Positions 10,246 to 25,238 of a stretch of DNA of 64,000 bases are shown here, in pieces; positions within the stretch are counted from its first letter, which is position 1, and each line of letters starts with the position of its first letter. The notes under the pieces were generated by a model. It saw only the letters and a list, made by a program, of their open reading frames with translations. It was not told the DNA's origin and did not search any database. The stretch is from Rodentolepis nana (Eukaryota; Platyhelminthes; Cestoda; Cyclophyllidea; Hymenolepididae): the NCBI GenBank assembly GCA_900617975.1, contig UZAE01012054.1:1-64000 (forward strand). Reading direction: 5' to 3'. Position numbers and translations under genes: made by a program.

Positions 10246-13200
10246 GACACCTCATATACAGCCACCACTCACAATAACAAAGAACTCTCCATATTCCAAA
10301 CTCCTAAATCTCCCTCTTTCCCCCTCCTAATCTTCAAGTTTTCTTACTAGTAAATGCATTAAAGAAAATGATCGTCTTGGGGATATAGATTTACTATGAA
10401 AAGGAAATCAGATTTGTAAATCTGCAGGTCTTAGTCCCAAACCCTAGTAAAGAACACAATTTGTCTTGACTAGCACGCTATAAATTTTGCCACAAGGTCA
10501 AAGGAAGTTAAAATAGTAGGATTTCGTATAATCTTGAAAGTATTGTATCTTCCTGTCCAAACTCAAATCTGTAAATCGAAAACTATTAAAATTAGTCTAA
10601 TACTCTAAAATTGTTGTTCGCATATTACAAGGTAAGTTACTCTTCAATATTACCTAATGTCAAGACACCTAGTTACTCCAAATTCAAGGTCGAAAAAAAT
10701 GGCATGTGCATATGAGGAGAAATATAAAACTCTCCGACGACTTTGTGATCAAATTATATGGGCTCCTTGTCTTGAGATCGTATAATTTTAAAATGATTTA
10801 ATTACAGCTCCCATCTCTAAGACGAAATACTGGGATTCTATGCTGATTTAAATTGCATTACTCAAAGTTACGAATTTAGGATTATTCACATTCATCTTTG
10901 AAGCCTTAAAATTTACAACTAATTGCAAATCTACGTGTGCATCAGCATGAGAATATGCGATCTCATTTCATTCAATTCGATTTGATCCGATCCAAATACA
11001 TTTAACCTACCAACCAATTCGAAGCTTTGGAATTCGTTGAAATAGGGAATTAATTCAAAAAATGAAAGATGATTCAGTAGCCGAAGCATATCTTACTAAG
11101 GTAAAAAAAAGTGAAATTTTTTTAAATTTAAATTTCACAATTAAATAGACTGAAAACTGTCGTAATAGGTGAGCACCCCCACCTACACGGCTATTTGTTA
11201 ACTAATCGATTTTTAATATCGGTTACAAGCCACAATACCGATATGTCCTAATATCTATTTCAGCAATTATTCTGAAATAATATTTCAATCTAAGCACAAG
11301 AAGAAGGGGCCGAATTTCGCAATTACTACTAAGCATCAAATTTCATCCCATTGGGGAAATGTGAAGACCTTGGGAGAAATCGGTGTTAAAATACAAGAAG
11401 TAGGAAATTCGTTCAAGCATAAGGAGTCCACTCAAGTGAAAAGCCTTCTACTCACTGCTTGACGACGCGAATTAGACTATACTCCGTCGTCATGGTGAAC
11501 ATTACGCACTGAAAACGCGTGTTAGCATATGGAAGCAAGGTGATTGTAGAAGAAGAGAAAGTGTTATCGCTCTCTTTCTGCTTGCGAACGTGCGCGTTGC
11601 CAAAAGGTCTTTAGTTGTATTCTCAAGACTATCCGATTTGATTTTTTTCCTGGCGTATATTTTCTCCTCCTCATTTTCGAAAGTTCCATCGATATGTCAA
11701 GGTCCTCCGCATTTGAACTCGAGTTTTAGTACAGTTACGTTGGCAGCTTTATTTAAAATGCTAAGAAATAAATTAGGGCTATTGATTTTACCTCAGCATA
11801 TCGATTCGCTTCTCAGCATATTTAAGAACAGGCAGGTAGGCAACAATAAATAGGTTTCAAGTCAACAATTTTATAAACTAGACAGATATAAACCAAAGGT
11901 TTCTACAGATATTACAGCAAAACTTCATAGAGGGAAGAAAAATCAATAAACAGCTTTTGTCAAAACAGGTTAAGTCCATTCAATTTTATCGGTCTAATCC
12001 ACTTCTGAGCACGATTCACTCTTTTGAATAAAATGAAGTCAATGATTTTATGTCATGCACAATTTTCCTCCCTTTCAAGATTCAACGAATGTGACTGAAG
12101 TAAGTTCGAATTTACTGTGAAAAGTTCTTTTCAGTTTTACTGCGCATGTGATTTCCAGAATTCTGGAAGAACTACCATTCAAAAAAAACAACGAAATTAA
12201 TGTAGGGCATTATTTCTGTTGCTTTTCAACATCAGTTTCCGCACTACGTCATTTTCTTAGTTTTAATTATGTAAAGTTGGGTATGCTGTTTCCCTTATAA
12301 CGCAAAGTGCAGTGTCCCTAATGAGATCAAACCAATAATCAAGAGGAGGAGCATTAAAGGATTCCAATTCTTGTAATACAACTCAAAGGATTTGGATGAT
12401 TGCAATTTCATTTTATTTAAAATTGGATTAAGCTCGGATTCATGCCCACGGGATGACAAAAAATGGAATCAATTTCAGCAGCAGTTATAGTTCTCATCAT
12501 TCCGTTTGCATTCGTTGTGGAGTTTCCCAGGTTACTAGCGAATAAGCTTACGAGTGAAATTCAGGTTCAGGAAAAGATATATTAGGAAGATTTATTAAAT
12601 CCCTTAAAATTGAAATGAATTTTATGAACATTGGTACATAGGAAATCTCATTCAAGTAGAGCTCCTTTCAGTTCCATTAGACAAACTGAAAGAATAAACT
12701 CGACTAAAGGAACGTTATATTACTTCTGGACTAAAAACTGAAATGATTAAATTATTATTTCATATATAGAATTCATGAATGGGCGCATTTAACTTTAATT
12801 CAGGAGGGCAAGCGTCGAATTAATGTCCACTATTATCTGTATTTCATTTAATTTTAACGAAATGAAGAGGTGCCTTTATTGAATTAGACCAGAGGAATGG
12901 TTATTTCTTGGCCAGTAGAAAATCGATACGCACAGGAGGAGACGAATGTAATTAGAATTTCTGTCGAAGATGTTCATAGGTAGATTGCACGTATTAAATC
13001 GTCAGTTCATTGGTAAACAGGGCTAAATGAAAATGACTGCAGGCCGATTTGAAGCAGGTTAATTTAAACTGCTTGCCTTGACGAAAGTGTTGAGATGAAA
13101 AAATAAGAGTTGAACAAAATTCTTCAGAAAATTTTATTTCTTCGCCAACAAGACAATGAATAACTAGATGACTGCTGTTTCAAATGACAGCAGGCATAGA

Positions 13201-16200
13201 GACGCCAATAAAAAATCAATTGTTTCCAATCGTTAAGGGACGCTGAGTTATAAGTGCAAGCAAACTTAAGGCGGAGTCAATGCATTTGCATATACAAATT
13301 AGAATTTAAGCAATTAATGTGAAGTTCTGTCTGTACAAATGGCTTTCGTTATTCATTAAGTTGCGAGGGTAAAACAGATGACATAATCAAAAGACGATTA
13401 CAATCTAAATAAATAGTCTGAGCCTAATTGAACTAGTTAATTCAATTCTTCGAATAGTTTTAAAGTTTCTCCCTGATGGCGCAAAAAATACTACTTCTTA
13501 TAATAATAATGATTTGTGGTGCTCGCAAGCCGCACCTGAACATTCTGGAGTGTGTGGGCGTACGTGTTTAGCATTGATCAGATATTTAGCTATTAATGTT
13601 CACTCAAATTGCGCGGATTTATTTGATGACTAATTAGGTTTTCCGATATCATGATTTGCAATAATCATTTTGCTTGCAACACGCCTTCTTCTCTCTATCA
13701 TCACGATAGCCTTTTCTACTTGGAGTCTGCAATACAGACTTCTGAGTACAGTCGAGGCCTATTAGTGCATCAAATCTGCTACAAACTGTAGGTCAGTAAA
13801 TCGATTAATCTCCTGACCTAATAATTTTCCATTCATCAATAGAAGTCACGCTGTTGCAGATGCCAAAACATTATATTTTCACACAAACTTTCTTTTTGAA
13901 GTCGGAAAGCTTTTCCCTCTACTATTCACGGAGCCTTTTTCTCCGAAACGTGTTGAACTCAAAAGCCCTACTTGCTGATTATGGAAGCTATTCACATGTC
14001 CATCAAGCATAAATTTAGAGGGAACTTGATTAGGACGAAGTCAATTGGCCAAAATTTTACCATTGAAGAGCACAATGGCCATTCAGAACTGTTCAAGGTG
14101 TGTTTCGAGTCCTCTTTAACATTTCGTGAGAAGACTGTAATTTAACACTTCTCCCTACATAATGAAAGAATGTGTCTTCAATGTGACTTCAAATAGCTAA
14201 AGTTGAAATGGAAATAACAGCTAATGGATTCCATTTATAAAGTCAGAGCTTTCAACTACTTCTTAAAATGAACAACAAGTCGATATGATCAAAAGTTAGT
14301 TTATGAGTCATTTCTCAAAATACCCCATCTTTTAGGCCTACAAAACTAGGAATTTCCCAGTCCCCTTTTTATGAGATCTGTCTGGACATTCAAAAGTTGA
14401 CTCCTAATGCACATTTGTCCTTAACGAAACCTATTTCACGATTAAGGCCATCACTCTAGGTCTAGTGGATGCTGATGAATTAGCAGCTTATTTAGATCCG
14501 GAGGTATTTGCATCGAGTGCGCACGAAATGTAGAAGAGTGCGAAGACTTATTCAATGTCAGAAACGAAAGCCTTTTCAAGTTTCTAGCTTGTGGTCATGC
14601 TGACAAGGTTTCCGCTTCCTTACCTCCTTCAAGTCATCTTAAAAAAACTTATTTTCCTTAGTTCTAAATTAACTCAATGATGTGTTTTAATCTTGGTCTA
14701 CATGGACCACATTTTCCTATACAAATCCTAAAAAGTGCACGGTCGGTAAAACATCAGAGGCGAACTAGGTCATTAAAATCGGTTTCAAATCGGTTAGTGC
14801 TCTACACAACTCACATCTCCTTTGATGTTCATATCCACTTATATTAATTATATCCAAACAGAATGCGTCTTTCATTTTAGAATATTAGTTAGGTAAGCCA
14901 AAAAGCCTTTGTTACGTTGGGTGAAATTGAATTTCTTTTAATACTATCTTGAGTATTAAATTGTTGTCACTTTAATTAAGAAAGGATACAGATTGATATT
15001 TCGTTTAGAAGAAATTGAGTTAAGTGATAAGGGAACATTTTTCGTCTTTGAACTTTGTTAGCTATAGCAGCAACTAAGACAGTAAATTTCTTATGTGAAA
15101 TATAATTATAAATAATTAGTAAACACTTCCCACTGACGATTTTAATATTTCATTTTATTTTCTTCCAGATTTTATTGGGAATAACGCCAACACCTTAAAC
15201 TATTTGTGACAACCTTTATGAAGCATGTTGTACTGTAAGTTGTTCCAGTTGAACTGCAGGGAGTTTTCGTTATAGCAACGAGGATTTATGCTTTCTATCT
15301 CCCAGGAAATTCCTTGATTGAAATATCTTAGTAATTATTTAAAAATATAAATAAATTTAGCATATCACAAAATCCTAACATAGTGAAGTAAGCAAGTATT
15401 TCTTTCTATCATACATTTCCAAGAGAAATTTTATCATCCACATGGTTTAAACCATGGATTCATATTGACTTCATCATCTTAAAGGACTTTTTCCTTGAAC
15501 ACTCAGAATGATCTAAGGCCAGTGATTGGCATAGGATTCTGCAGTCCATGAGCTTCGAAGCCAAATGTGATCAGGATGATCTTCACTGGACACCATTTTT
15601 TGATTTTTGCTGCTTGCCAGAGTTGGAGATGAGTCAATTTTTTCGCATATGTCTTTGCCTACTAATGTCTGCATTTGACAGAATATTGGTGCTGTGTAAA
15701 TATGATCTTTTTCATACATTGAAGAATAGACCTGTATACCATTAATTATGTGTTGGTGGTTGGCAAAGTTTACGTTGATTAACGAAAATCCCTTCTCTCA
15801 CTAAGATGGGGCGATTTTAGGAACATTCAACGCAGCTGCATCTGATTGAGGCCAGTCAGGCTATTCAGAGGAACTCTTTAAGGTCACCTTTACATGTATC
15901 GACGCTGTAAGAACGTAATTCTGAAGTAAAATTTCAGTCTATATTAAATGTTATTAAGTTTGTTATTATCATATAACTTTTGACATATTTTAAAATCCTT
16001 AACGTATGATAGTCTAAGACAATAATTTAATTACCCTTGGTACCACAGGAAAAAGTCAAGGTGGATGAAGGCTAGCTTACTACTTAGAACAAGTAATCAT
16101 TTTTATTTCATTTTGCCCTTTTTATTTAGTATATCACTCTACCATAGAGTTTTAAAAGTTTCTGGGCAGTGGAAATCTTGAACTATTTGATATAACTTTA

Positions 16201-17307
16201 ATTGCTATTCAGTATAATGAATGGTAGATATTGCTTTATACGACTCCTTCATATTACCTCTAGCTGCTCACAGAGCCACGGATGTTCACATCCTGATGAT
16301 TTAGAAGAAAGGAGAGAGAAGTCCTACCACACAATGAACGCCTGTGCAGCTTAGGCTATATGCGCAATAATTGACTTCATAGTCTACCAATTACGCAACA
16401 GGTGTGAGGCTTCATTCTCTAGAAAAATGTTGGAAGATCAATAATCAATAAATCAGTGCATGAGAGACCAAGCCGGTTAATTCCGTTTTTTGCCTGGAAA
16501 GTAAGCTAGTTGACATTCCAATATAAGCATATACGGAGAACGGAAGCAATTAATTTAATTAAAGTCCTTCTAAAATAATTGAAATAATAGGAGGATTTCA
16601 CTCTATATCCTCTTAAAAGAATCCAGTCCATGTATGCTGATGTTGACGATTAAAAAGCAGAAAATTATAATCATTACCTTCTCTTTCCCACGCATACATA
16701 CACACGCACAAATTCGCAAATTACTTCTTCTGCCATTCAGAAATAAAATCGAATACTACAGCCCGATTATGGTTGTTAGGATACGTAATAAAATTTCCGA
16801 TAAATGCGTCCTTCAGCCTCCTACTCTTGCTCATACGCATTTGCTCTCTTTCTAATGTGATGAAAGCATCTTGTGACTATTTTGGATCGTTAGATCTTCT
16901 TCTCCTTTGAGTTGTTGAAATTAAGATGCTATGCGCTTGAGATATGGTGACACCTATTTGAAATGTTTGAAGATAATTGTATGAATTAAAGGTGGATCCA
17001 GTTTGATTGGTAGCATTGATAAAACAATCATAGTTCATATGCCGATATAGAACCCTCCTAGTTTTTGAAACCACATGAAATGACATTTAAAAGATTACTT
17101 GGTTGAATCAAAGTTTTATGAAATCCGATATGATTCGCTCCTTCATTTACGAATACTTTGGGAGAAAATATTATTTTCTTATTTGCATCATCGAAATGTT
17201 AATAGCTTCTGATCACTTCATTCATTTTGCACTATCGATAGAAAATGTAATTGGTCATTATGATCGCATAAATCCATTAATACGTTGCCTATTTCCTCTA
17301 CTTTTCT

Positions 17308-17350
17308 ACTTGCCCTTCCATTGAGCATCCAATTGCTATGGAAGGGAAGT
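17308..17350. repeat. imperfect hairpin
   Basis: Arms acttgcccttccat and atggaagggaagt pair over 13 bp with one bulge around a 16-base loop. The stem is shorter than a normal pre-microRNA, so no RNA gene is called. Confidence 0.5.
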
Positions 17351-18022
17351 ATAAACGTAACTGAATAGTAATTTCGATGACCATTAATTTCCGGGGAGTC
17401 TCCAATAAACAGAAGAGGGTGTAAGTTACTCTACAATACGACTACGCCAATAATAGATCGCAAACAGGAATTAAAAGTTAATGTGATGTGGAAAACCGAC
17501 TGAAGCAATAAGCTTTGGCAATATGCTTTTTACTGAGTTCGGTATCATTCGAAAAGACAATAGGAAGGAGGGGAATACGTCTTGAACAAAGGAAAAGCTG
17601 TCATTCCATCTTGAAGAGTGGGGGGGGGAGGACTTCCTAGTTGTAAGAATTATTTAAAAATCGTAAACAAAAATGCCAGTTGAACAGAGAGATATTGATC
17701 TCCATAGCATATTCACCAATAGAAAGCAAATATTTCACTTCAGAGAAATGATTTGCGCCTGCGATCTCGTAGTCCACAGTACACCCATATTGTGAACTGG
17801 GATGCCAAGTTTTCAAGAGAAGGGGTATGAAATAACTTATTTGACAGATCAGTTCTAAATCGAAAGCTATAGAAAGCGCACCTCTCGGATTGCACAATTC
17901 CATAAGATTGGGTGGTAGTGCCAATCTCATCTTCACAAGCGGTTAATTACTTTAAAATTTGTCGAGGCATGTGCAATTTTTGTCTTTTTTTTTTGTCACT
18001 TTTTGCGTAAATCTCGCCCATT

Positions 18023-18117
18023 TACTCTCTCCCTCCCCTCTCCCCCCCTCTCACCTCCCTCTCTCCGCCCCCCTCTCTCCGTGCCCTCCCTCCCTCTCTC
18101 CCTCCCCCTCCCTCTTT
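18023..18117 (+). repeat. long pyrimidine (CT) tract
   Basis: About 95 bases almost entirely C and T, in irregular CCT/CTCT mixtures with only a few purine interruptions. Such tracts can form triplex DNA. The proline/serine-rich open frame across it is a by-product of the tract. Confidence 0.85.
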
Positions 18118-21100
18118 GCCTTAAAACTGTTGTTAGGTCTGATTGAGTCACACTTAGTGATCACCTTGCATTCGGAAATTTCACTCATCACTTGGTCAAA
18201 TCCGACTTTCTCATCAAGTTTACTTTAATTACGTAAATCACGAGTTGCTATCATATCGGAAAAACATTAATCACCAGTGGGCAATCTAATCAATGAATAG
18301 ATCTACACTTCAACACCAATCCCCAAATGGTAATTATTAATTTCACACGCACTGCATAAAGATTTTTTAACAGAATAATATCATATCACCTAAATACAAT
18401 TGCATGTTTCTTCACGTTTTCCTTTGTTGCTCTACCTAATGAGATAAATTGACTAGTTTCAGTAATGCGGAGTTGGTCCAAGTAACGAATTATCTTCCTA
18501 CTTATATCACTCACCCAGGCAATAACAAAAATCATTTAACTAGAAAAGTTATATTGAAAGCGAGATCAAAGCGGAATATTGCCCCATCGTTTAAGGGTTA
18601 GAGGCAGAACTTGCTCTCGAAATATGTTCCTTAATTCAGAAATAAAGTGTTTTTCAAAAAACAATGAGGGGATTGCCTCCTACATTACACTTTCTGTTCA
18701 AATACACGTTTTTTAGATTGGAGACGTGGATAGCATTTTAGAAATTAAAAGGGAGAGAACCAAGCCATTTCTAAGAAAGCTGGATGAATTCAAGAGGCTA
18801 CAGGAAACACAAGGAGTGTTAAAGGGGTCGAGTGGGATGTAAATGGGCAGACATCGAAAGTAATGATTTATTTGTTTCGCCAGAGTATGATATTTGCGAA
18901 GAAAGGTGTCTTTGAGTTTTTTTTAGTATCTGCCAGCTAAGACTAAATGCCGCTGAACTATGACACCGATATATTGTTTTCTGTGAAACGAGTAAGCTCC
19001 AGCAATAAGCGCAACACTTGTAATTCAACGAGGGCAAATGGTATTGATTGTTTTAATCCTTTGCATTTTGAACTCTTTAAAACATTTCGTAGTGAATTAA
19101 TACAACTAACACTTTTCTTTTTAAGATAATCGTTTCACTTGATCAGGGTTATTAAAGGCAATTTGCTGTCTTTTACCTGGCTTATCCCTCATATCATTTA
19201 AGCCTTAAAATCACTTATTTAGATTATAGAATACTAACCCGAACCTCGTTACTAAGATTGGAATTGATGAAACATAATTCACTCGTATCGATTAGTGTAC
19301 ACATGCAATAGTTTATGCCCTTTAGCAGAGAACTACTGCCTTCTGAGGTCCTTATTTTTCATTTAAATTAGTTGGAATTAAGCTGATTCTCCGTTGAGGA
19401 AATCAGAATATGCATGAAGACTTCTACTTGGTGTGGGGGACACGCCCTACTATCTGAGTTTCCACGTATGTGAATGGTTGAGTCCAACTTTGGACTGTCT
19501 GGAAACTGTTTTACCAGGCTAAGGATATGACGAATCATACTTCCATCGATCAGATGGGCTAAGCCAAGAATAATCACACAGTTAAACGATCAAAATCTTG
19601 GAATAGGATTAAATAATTGCATTATCAGAATCCTCGCATATTAAAATTATTACTCACCCAGATTATCTTCATCAATGGAAAATTCCACTAAGAAGATGAA
19701 GTGTTGTACCATCATTGCGGGGGTTCTTCAAAATGTGAAATTTTATAAAACGCCTAGGGGAACTTGAAGATAAGCTGAAAGATGAACGAATTTCCAAAAA
19801 CCAACCTTAGTCACTTTGGACGTATCAGTCGATGTGTTACCGTAAACTGATTTACGCGTGTCCTTTGACTTTTTACCTGACCATTCATTTTAAATGGCAA
19901 AACAGTGGATCATCTGATAGCTGAGTTGATAAAAAGGGGATCGGTAAACTTCACAAACTTTCACACGGTGTACTTTACACTGTTCAATGGCGTTCATGCA
20001 ATGAACAAAGGATAATTCAATTTATCGACACCAGTCTATTTAGTGTAAACTACGAAGTAATTAGAATTTCGATTGTTTTATTTTATTGTTAATGCCATTA
20101 CTTTACCATTTGACAGCATGATTTTGATTTCCCAACTAGTCTGAATGAATTTATAAAATGTGGTTCTAATTGCTTAAGCAGTAATAATCGTTTGTCAAAT
20201 TTTGGAGGTGGAATAACTATGTGAGCATTTGAAATGGGAGAAAATCGTGTGCATATCAAATTGGAACATGCAAGCACTTATTTAATTATATTAGCATTCA
20301 CGAAGAGCCGTCAACAGCACCTTCGAAAAGGTGTTGCACAATTTGATCCCTTTGGTGACAGAACTATCAACTAAATAAGCAATCAATTTCACCAACCACT
20401 CTAATGTACTGCAAGATGATCAGTGAAGTAATTAATTTGTTTAACAAATACATTATGGACATAAAATCGATAATTATTAGATCTATCGGGAAAATGTTGA
20501 AGTTTTTCAGCCTAAGGGTTACATGACCTAAACTCATGAGAAACTTCTTCAGTCTGGTTTATGCCATCTGACTATTAGTCCTTGAGAAATTGGTTTACCT
20601 ATTCATATTCATAATTTTCCGTTGCTACTTCTGATTTAAGTTTCATTAATTTACCACTAGGCAAATAAAATATTTTACGGTAGTTTTAACGAACTAAGTT
20701 TATTTTCATTACATGTGGGTTGATTTCTTGAAGGAGATTGTGCAGCTGGATTCATCCATTAATTTTATAGCTGTAGTTGCGCACAATCTCAGCCTGATTG
20801 TAGGTGGAGAATAAAAAGGATAAGGTGACGTAATGCGCCGAGTTTGAAGGTGATTTCAAAAATAATTCTCTCGAATCGTGTTCTACCAACCCGCACAGCA
20901 CGACACAGTACTGCGCCTGAGCAATATAACTGATTCCAACTGCCAGTCACTCGCTGAAAGCAATAAACTCTGACTGATATACCTATGACATTATTTTCTA
21001 TGTTAATTATCATCTGAAGAAAGAGAGCATCGATTTGATGGCGTAAGGGAAAAAATGTATTATTTGTACAAAGGAGTATCAGAATTCCTCACCTACCCCC

Positions 21101-24100
21101 CCCCCTCTGTGTATTACTCAATCTCACTTATTACGAAACTATGTAGTGATATTTCTCTAGTTGATGTTCGTTTTCTTTGGCATTGAAGTAAAGCTCGTTT
21201 CACGCGGACTAACTATAAATGCCAATTTTTTTCTTAAATTTTCAACAAGAAGGCAGTATTCATCTAAATCAAGAAAAATTTTTATTGAAATCAATTTTTG
21301 ACGAAGAATTACTGAAATGGTTGTAAATTAAGCTGATGAAATTGCGATAATTTATCCAACTGCTGCGAATCTGATTACACAACTAGCTTAATTCAATCAA
21401 TAGTTGATGGATTTTTGACTGTTATCACCTTGAAGTTCTATTCAGTTGAGCCAAAATTGACAAAATTTGGCCAAAATAAATTTTTCCTTGAAGTTGATTC
21501 AAATTTCGAAAAAGCCAATTTTTTGGAATAAATGAGAGAAACAGACCACACTCCATACCATCACACTAGCTTGAGAACTCCAAAGTGATTCACCCCGAGG
21601 CCACTTCAGAGATCGTTGAATAGATGTAATACTTAGAGTGATTTAAACACCCGATGGTTGCGAGTAGTGGAGATTTTTGAGGCTAGGCTTAATCTCAACC
21701 ACACAACAAAATAGCAGATTTTGCGAATATTCTACTCTTAGTTAGGCACGCCAATCACCACGTCTTATTCCATATGCACGCCTCCAATTTATTCAACATA
21801 ATAATAACAATTTGTCTCACGGTTTTCACAATCTGGGAATTCGGGAGACCATGCGATTGCGAAACCCCAACATGCTTTCTTTGTTTTGACCCAACATACT
21901 CAATTGCAAAATTTTGTTCTGCATGCAAGTAATAGTTTTTCTCATATGTCATACCCAGTCTAAAACTATCTTCGTAAAGGTCAAACCATATTATTGAGAT
22001 AGAATATCTATGAACAGGATTGAGTGACGCATGTAAAATTCCTCTCCTTTGGGAAGGACAATTTTCCATTTGTTTGAGAGAATCAATTGGAGAATTAAAT
22101 TGAACTTTAATACACAGCTGGAAGAGGTCAAACATGTCTTTAAGAAAGAGAACGACTCCACTGTGGTATTCAACGCACATTAACAGCGTTTTCAAACCTT
22201 GTTAACTGCAATATCACATTTTGTTGATATTGATATCAAGGCCTACGTAACATCGAAGTATAATATGAACTGTATATTAGAAGGTTTTATAAATGGATGA
22301 TAAATTTTCTTACTAGAGATAATGAAACTTGAAGAAATATGCTTCATTTAAATATTTGACAACGTGGAAAAATATGCCAAATTTTTTTGGGTTTATAGAA
22401 ATGATTGAAGTAATTCGACTCTTGTGCGAATTCGAGTCAGCTTATTTGAAGAGGCAAATTATTATCCTCTTAGCATTCATTTAAACCATCCGCGAATAGA
22501 GACCACTAAAATGCTATACATTTCTTTCTCGAGACGTGAACCTTTTAATTGTCGTTTAATTAAAATGCTATACACTGTAACTAGATTGACAGCTAAAGAG
22601 TCATTTCAGCGTTCTATTATTGGAATTAAATCGAAAGTGTAAGGTAGGGGAACTTTCATCTTGGTAGCAGACAATACTAAGTCTCCATTTTTTGCCAAAA
22701 AGTTAACAATTATGGTAATTCAGTCAACCTAAGTAAATGGTACCTAATTTCTGAGAACCATTGAATTCTTGAAAGGTACAGTATAGAACTAACTACATCT
22801 TTCATAGTTTCGGTTTTCTAAAGACCAATTTTATGTATTCTTATGCCTTACATTACTTGTGTCTTAAAGTCAAATTATAATTTAAGTTACTGCAAGATTT
22901 AAATATTTGAATTTGAAATTCAAAAACTAGAGTTCGTACATTGTTTAGAAACACATACTACTCATTAATTTCAGTAACAATATAATATTAAAGCTAACCG
23001 TTCGAAACAATCAGAGATGCTTGAAACAAAGTAGTTTGTTCACATCAATAGGATTAGTGGGATTATACTTTTAATTTGACTTTCTGTGAACGATCTAATT
23101 TTCATAACCATGGACGTTTTAGAATTTTGAAGATTTAAAAAAGTTGAATTTCTCTTAAGCACGGTTTTGTCATCATAATATTTAAAAATTAGCAATACTT
23201 TAATTCATTTTAAAACATTATTACAGGAGCAATTGTTACAGAGGATGGGTATGGCTTGAATTTGGCTTTAAAGAAATTCCCGGTAATTCCTTGCATTTTG
23301 GGTTTTGCAAGTTCATGACCAATTTTTACATAGATTAGAACATGTACTTATGTAATTAATCAGAATCTATTTAAACTTTATAGTATGCCGATGACAATTT
23401 TTACTCACTATTGAAGCTCTTGGGAATTTTAAGGAGAAGTATTTTACTATTATCATGCTTTAATAAGTCATTTTCAAATTTTTCTGGGAATTTTCTTCCA
23501 CATTAGAGTTAAGAGCTACTTGTTCAATTGAGGATAACCGATTTTTTTATTCTGAAACTATTTTCCCATCCTACTTTAATTATTTAAAATTTTGTCGCTT
23601 TGAAATGTTCTTAAGGGGGTATTATCTATATTCTACCATTATTTCCATCTATAAGCATTCGGAGCTAATACAGGGATGGGATTCTTGCATATTAGTAATG
23701 GTCGAAGGGAGGGAAAGAGTGACTAGAATGCATAAAATTATAATTTAAATTATAGTAATAGAGTTTACATGGTTAGAAGTATCGGGGAGAGATGAGTAAA
23801 AAGGCAAGATTGGTAAGATTAGATTAAAATTCTGCATTGGCGTATTGGTAACTGAGATAGGGTGTGAAATAGCCTCGGTACTGTGAGTCAGTGATTAGTG
23901 GAATTTATTGAGGGCTCCGCTACACTTCATCTCTCTGTGTATGCCGGGTGTTCAGATTGTGCTGCATTATGCACTTTTGTGAAATCTTGCAAAACCCCAA
24001 TCCTGCTCGTATTGATAATGATTAAAAAATGATGGTATTATGACTTTACTGATGGGCTATCCAATGTTGAACTCATTTGAACATTGGTATTGCTCTAATA

Positions 24101-25238
24101 GAGATGGAACGGATTTTGTATGCATGATAAAATTGAGCTGGATAAAACAAATTCAATTCAAAATGAGGCTCAGACTATTTGGTTTTCTAAACTGGCATTT
24201 ACAAGGATAATGGGTTTTTGATCTTGAATAAAATGATATTCATGCCAGGCTAAGTAACTGTGACGTGCTAAAAAAATATGCATTTTTAAGCATTTTGAGA
24301 ACCTGAATATAACGCAGTGTAGCATAACAAGATCAAAGTTTGACAAAAATATCCTTGCGAAATCACTTTCATTTTTAGAACAATTGATAGATAGTATTTC
24401 TCATTGGAAAAATCGTTTTTGAAAAATCATTGAACTTTTTTTTTCATTAAATTTGTATATAACTGATGAAGGATCTATACATTTAATCACCTGTGATAAT
24501 TGTAATTTTGCCATTTAGTTACCCAAATTTGTGTTGTATTCAATGTTCACTGCTATATTCATCCCTTAAACTTCATTTCTTTCTTTGAAATGTTCACCTT
24601 TATATGGTTAGAATAGACTTTCATTTCAGACCTATTTATCCCAAGAGAATTATATTTGTGGTAGGAAAAGGTAAACTTTAAATTGGGCAGATCTCAATAC
24701 CAATAGCAACAATTTCAACACTCCACTACTTACTGTGCAAGAAGGACTGTTTGTGTGTTTATTTTTTCATGAGTTCATTTCGATTAGGATATTGATCACA
24801 TCTTAATAGAATTTCCCTATCAACATAATTGAATTGCTCCCTCATAATTGGAATCACTTCTTAAAAAACCGCTACTTTAGATTTTATGGTTTAAAAATTT
24901 AATGCGATTTTCGAAAAATTCAGTCTCTTTGAGAGCAAGAGAGCATTATTTTATGAAATAAAATAAATAATCTTGAGTTAAACAGCTCGTAGTTTCAGCG
25001 AAAATTGTGCAATTCAATTTTATATGATCTATGACGAAATCAGAAGAAAATAATTTCAAATATGAAAGAAAAAAATTTTTCGATCAAAATCTTATCGAAA
25101 GGCTTCAAGTGTTTTGTACATCTCGAAATAACGACCTTTAATCAACCTGCCTTTTGATTGAGCGACCTTAGGAGTTTGTGGGGGCTGTTTAGAAAACGCA
25201 TCTGTCTTCTGTCTCTTGTTAACTCCGGCGTGGTCAAA

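Larger units (their letters stand above)
3580..25238. other. 21.7 kb gene desert
   Basis: No conserved protein could be recognised in any frame. Open frames are short, lack exon-like flanks and have random-looking translations; the longest is a minus-strand frame at 21755-22195. Contents that can be named are G-rich tracts at 4581, 6647 and 7669, AT and GA microsatellites, a 24-base C run at 10222, a 95-base pyrimidine tract at 18023, and a hairpin at 17308. Homeodomain-like TAATTA/TTAATTA words are frequent, but that is expected at this base composition. The region may be regulatory DNA or a large intron of a gene beyond the window; sequence alone does not decide. Confidence 0.55.

Noticed and set aside
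10041..10268. Minus-strand open frame with a polyglycine run
   Set aside because: The glycines come from the 24-base C tract; no other protein feature.
13284..13291. POU octamer atttgcat near TAATTA words as an enhancer
   Set aside because: The octamer also occurs inside ALDH4A1 intron 3 (26877) and elsewhere; at this base composition single sites are not evidence.
15513..15745. Overlapping open frames on both strands in a slightly GC-richer patch, perhaps a decayed transposon
   Set aside because: No catalytic motif, terminal repeat or second copy in the window.
17959..18228. Pro/Ser/Leu-rich open frame
   Set aside because: Produced by the pyrimidine tract at 18023-18117.
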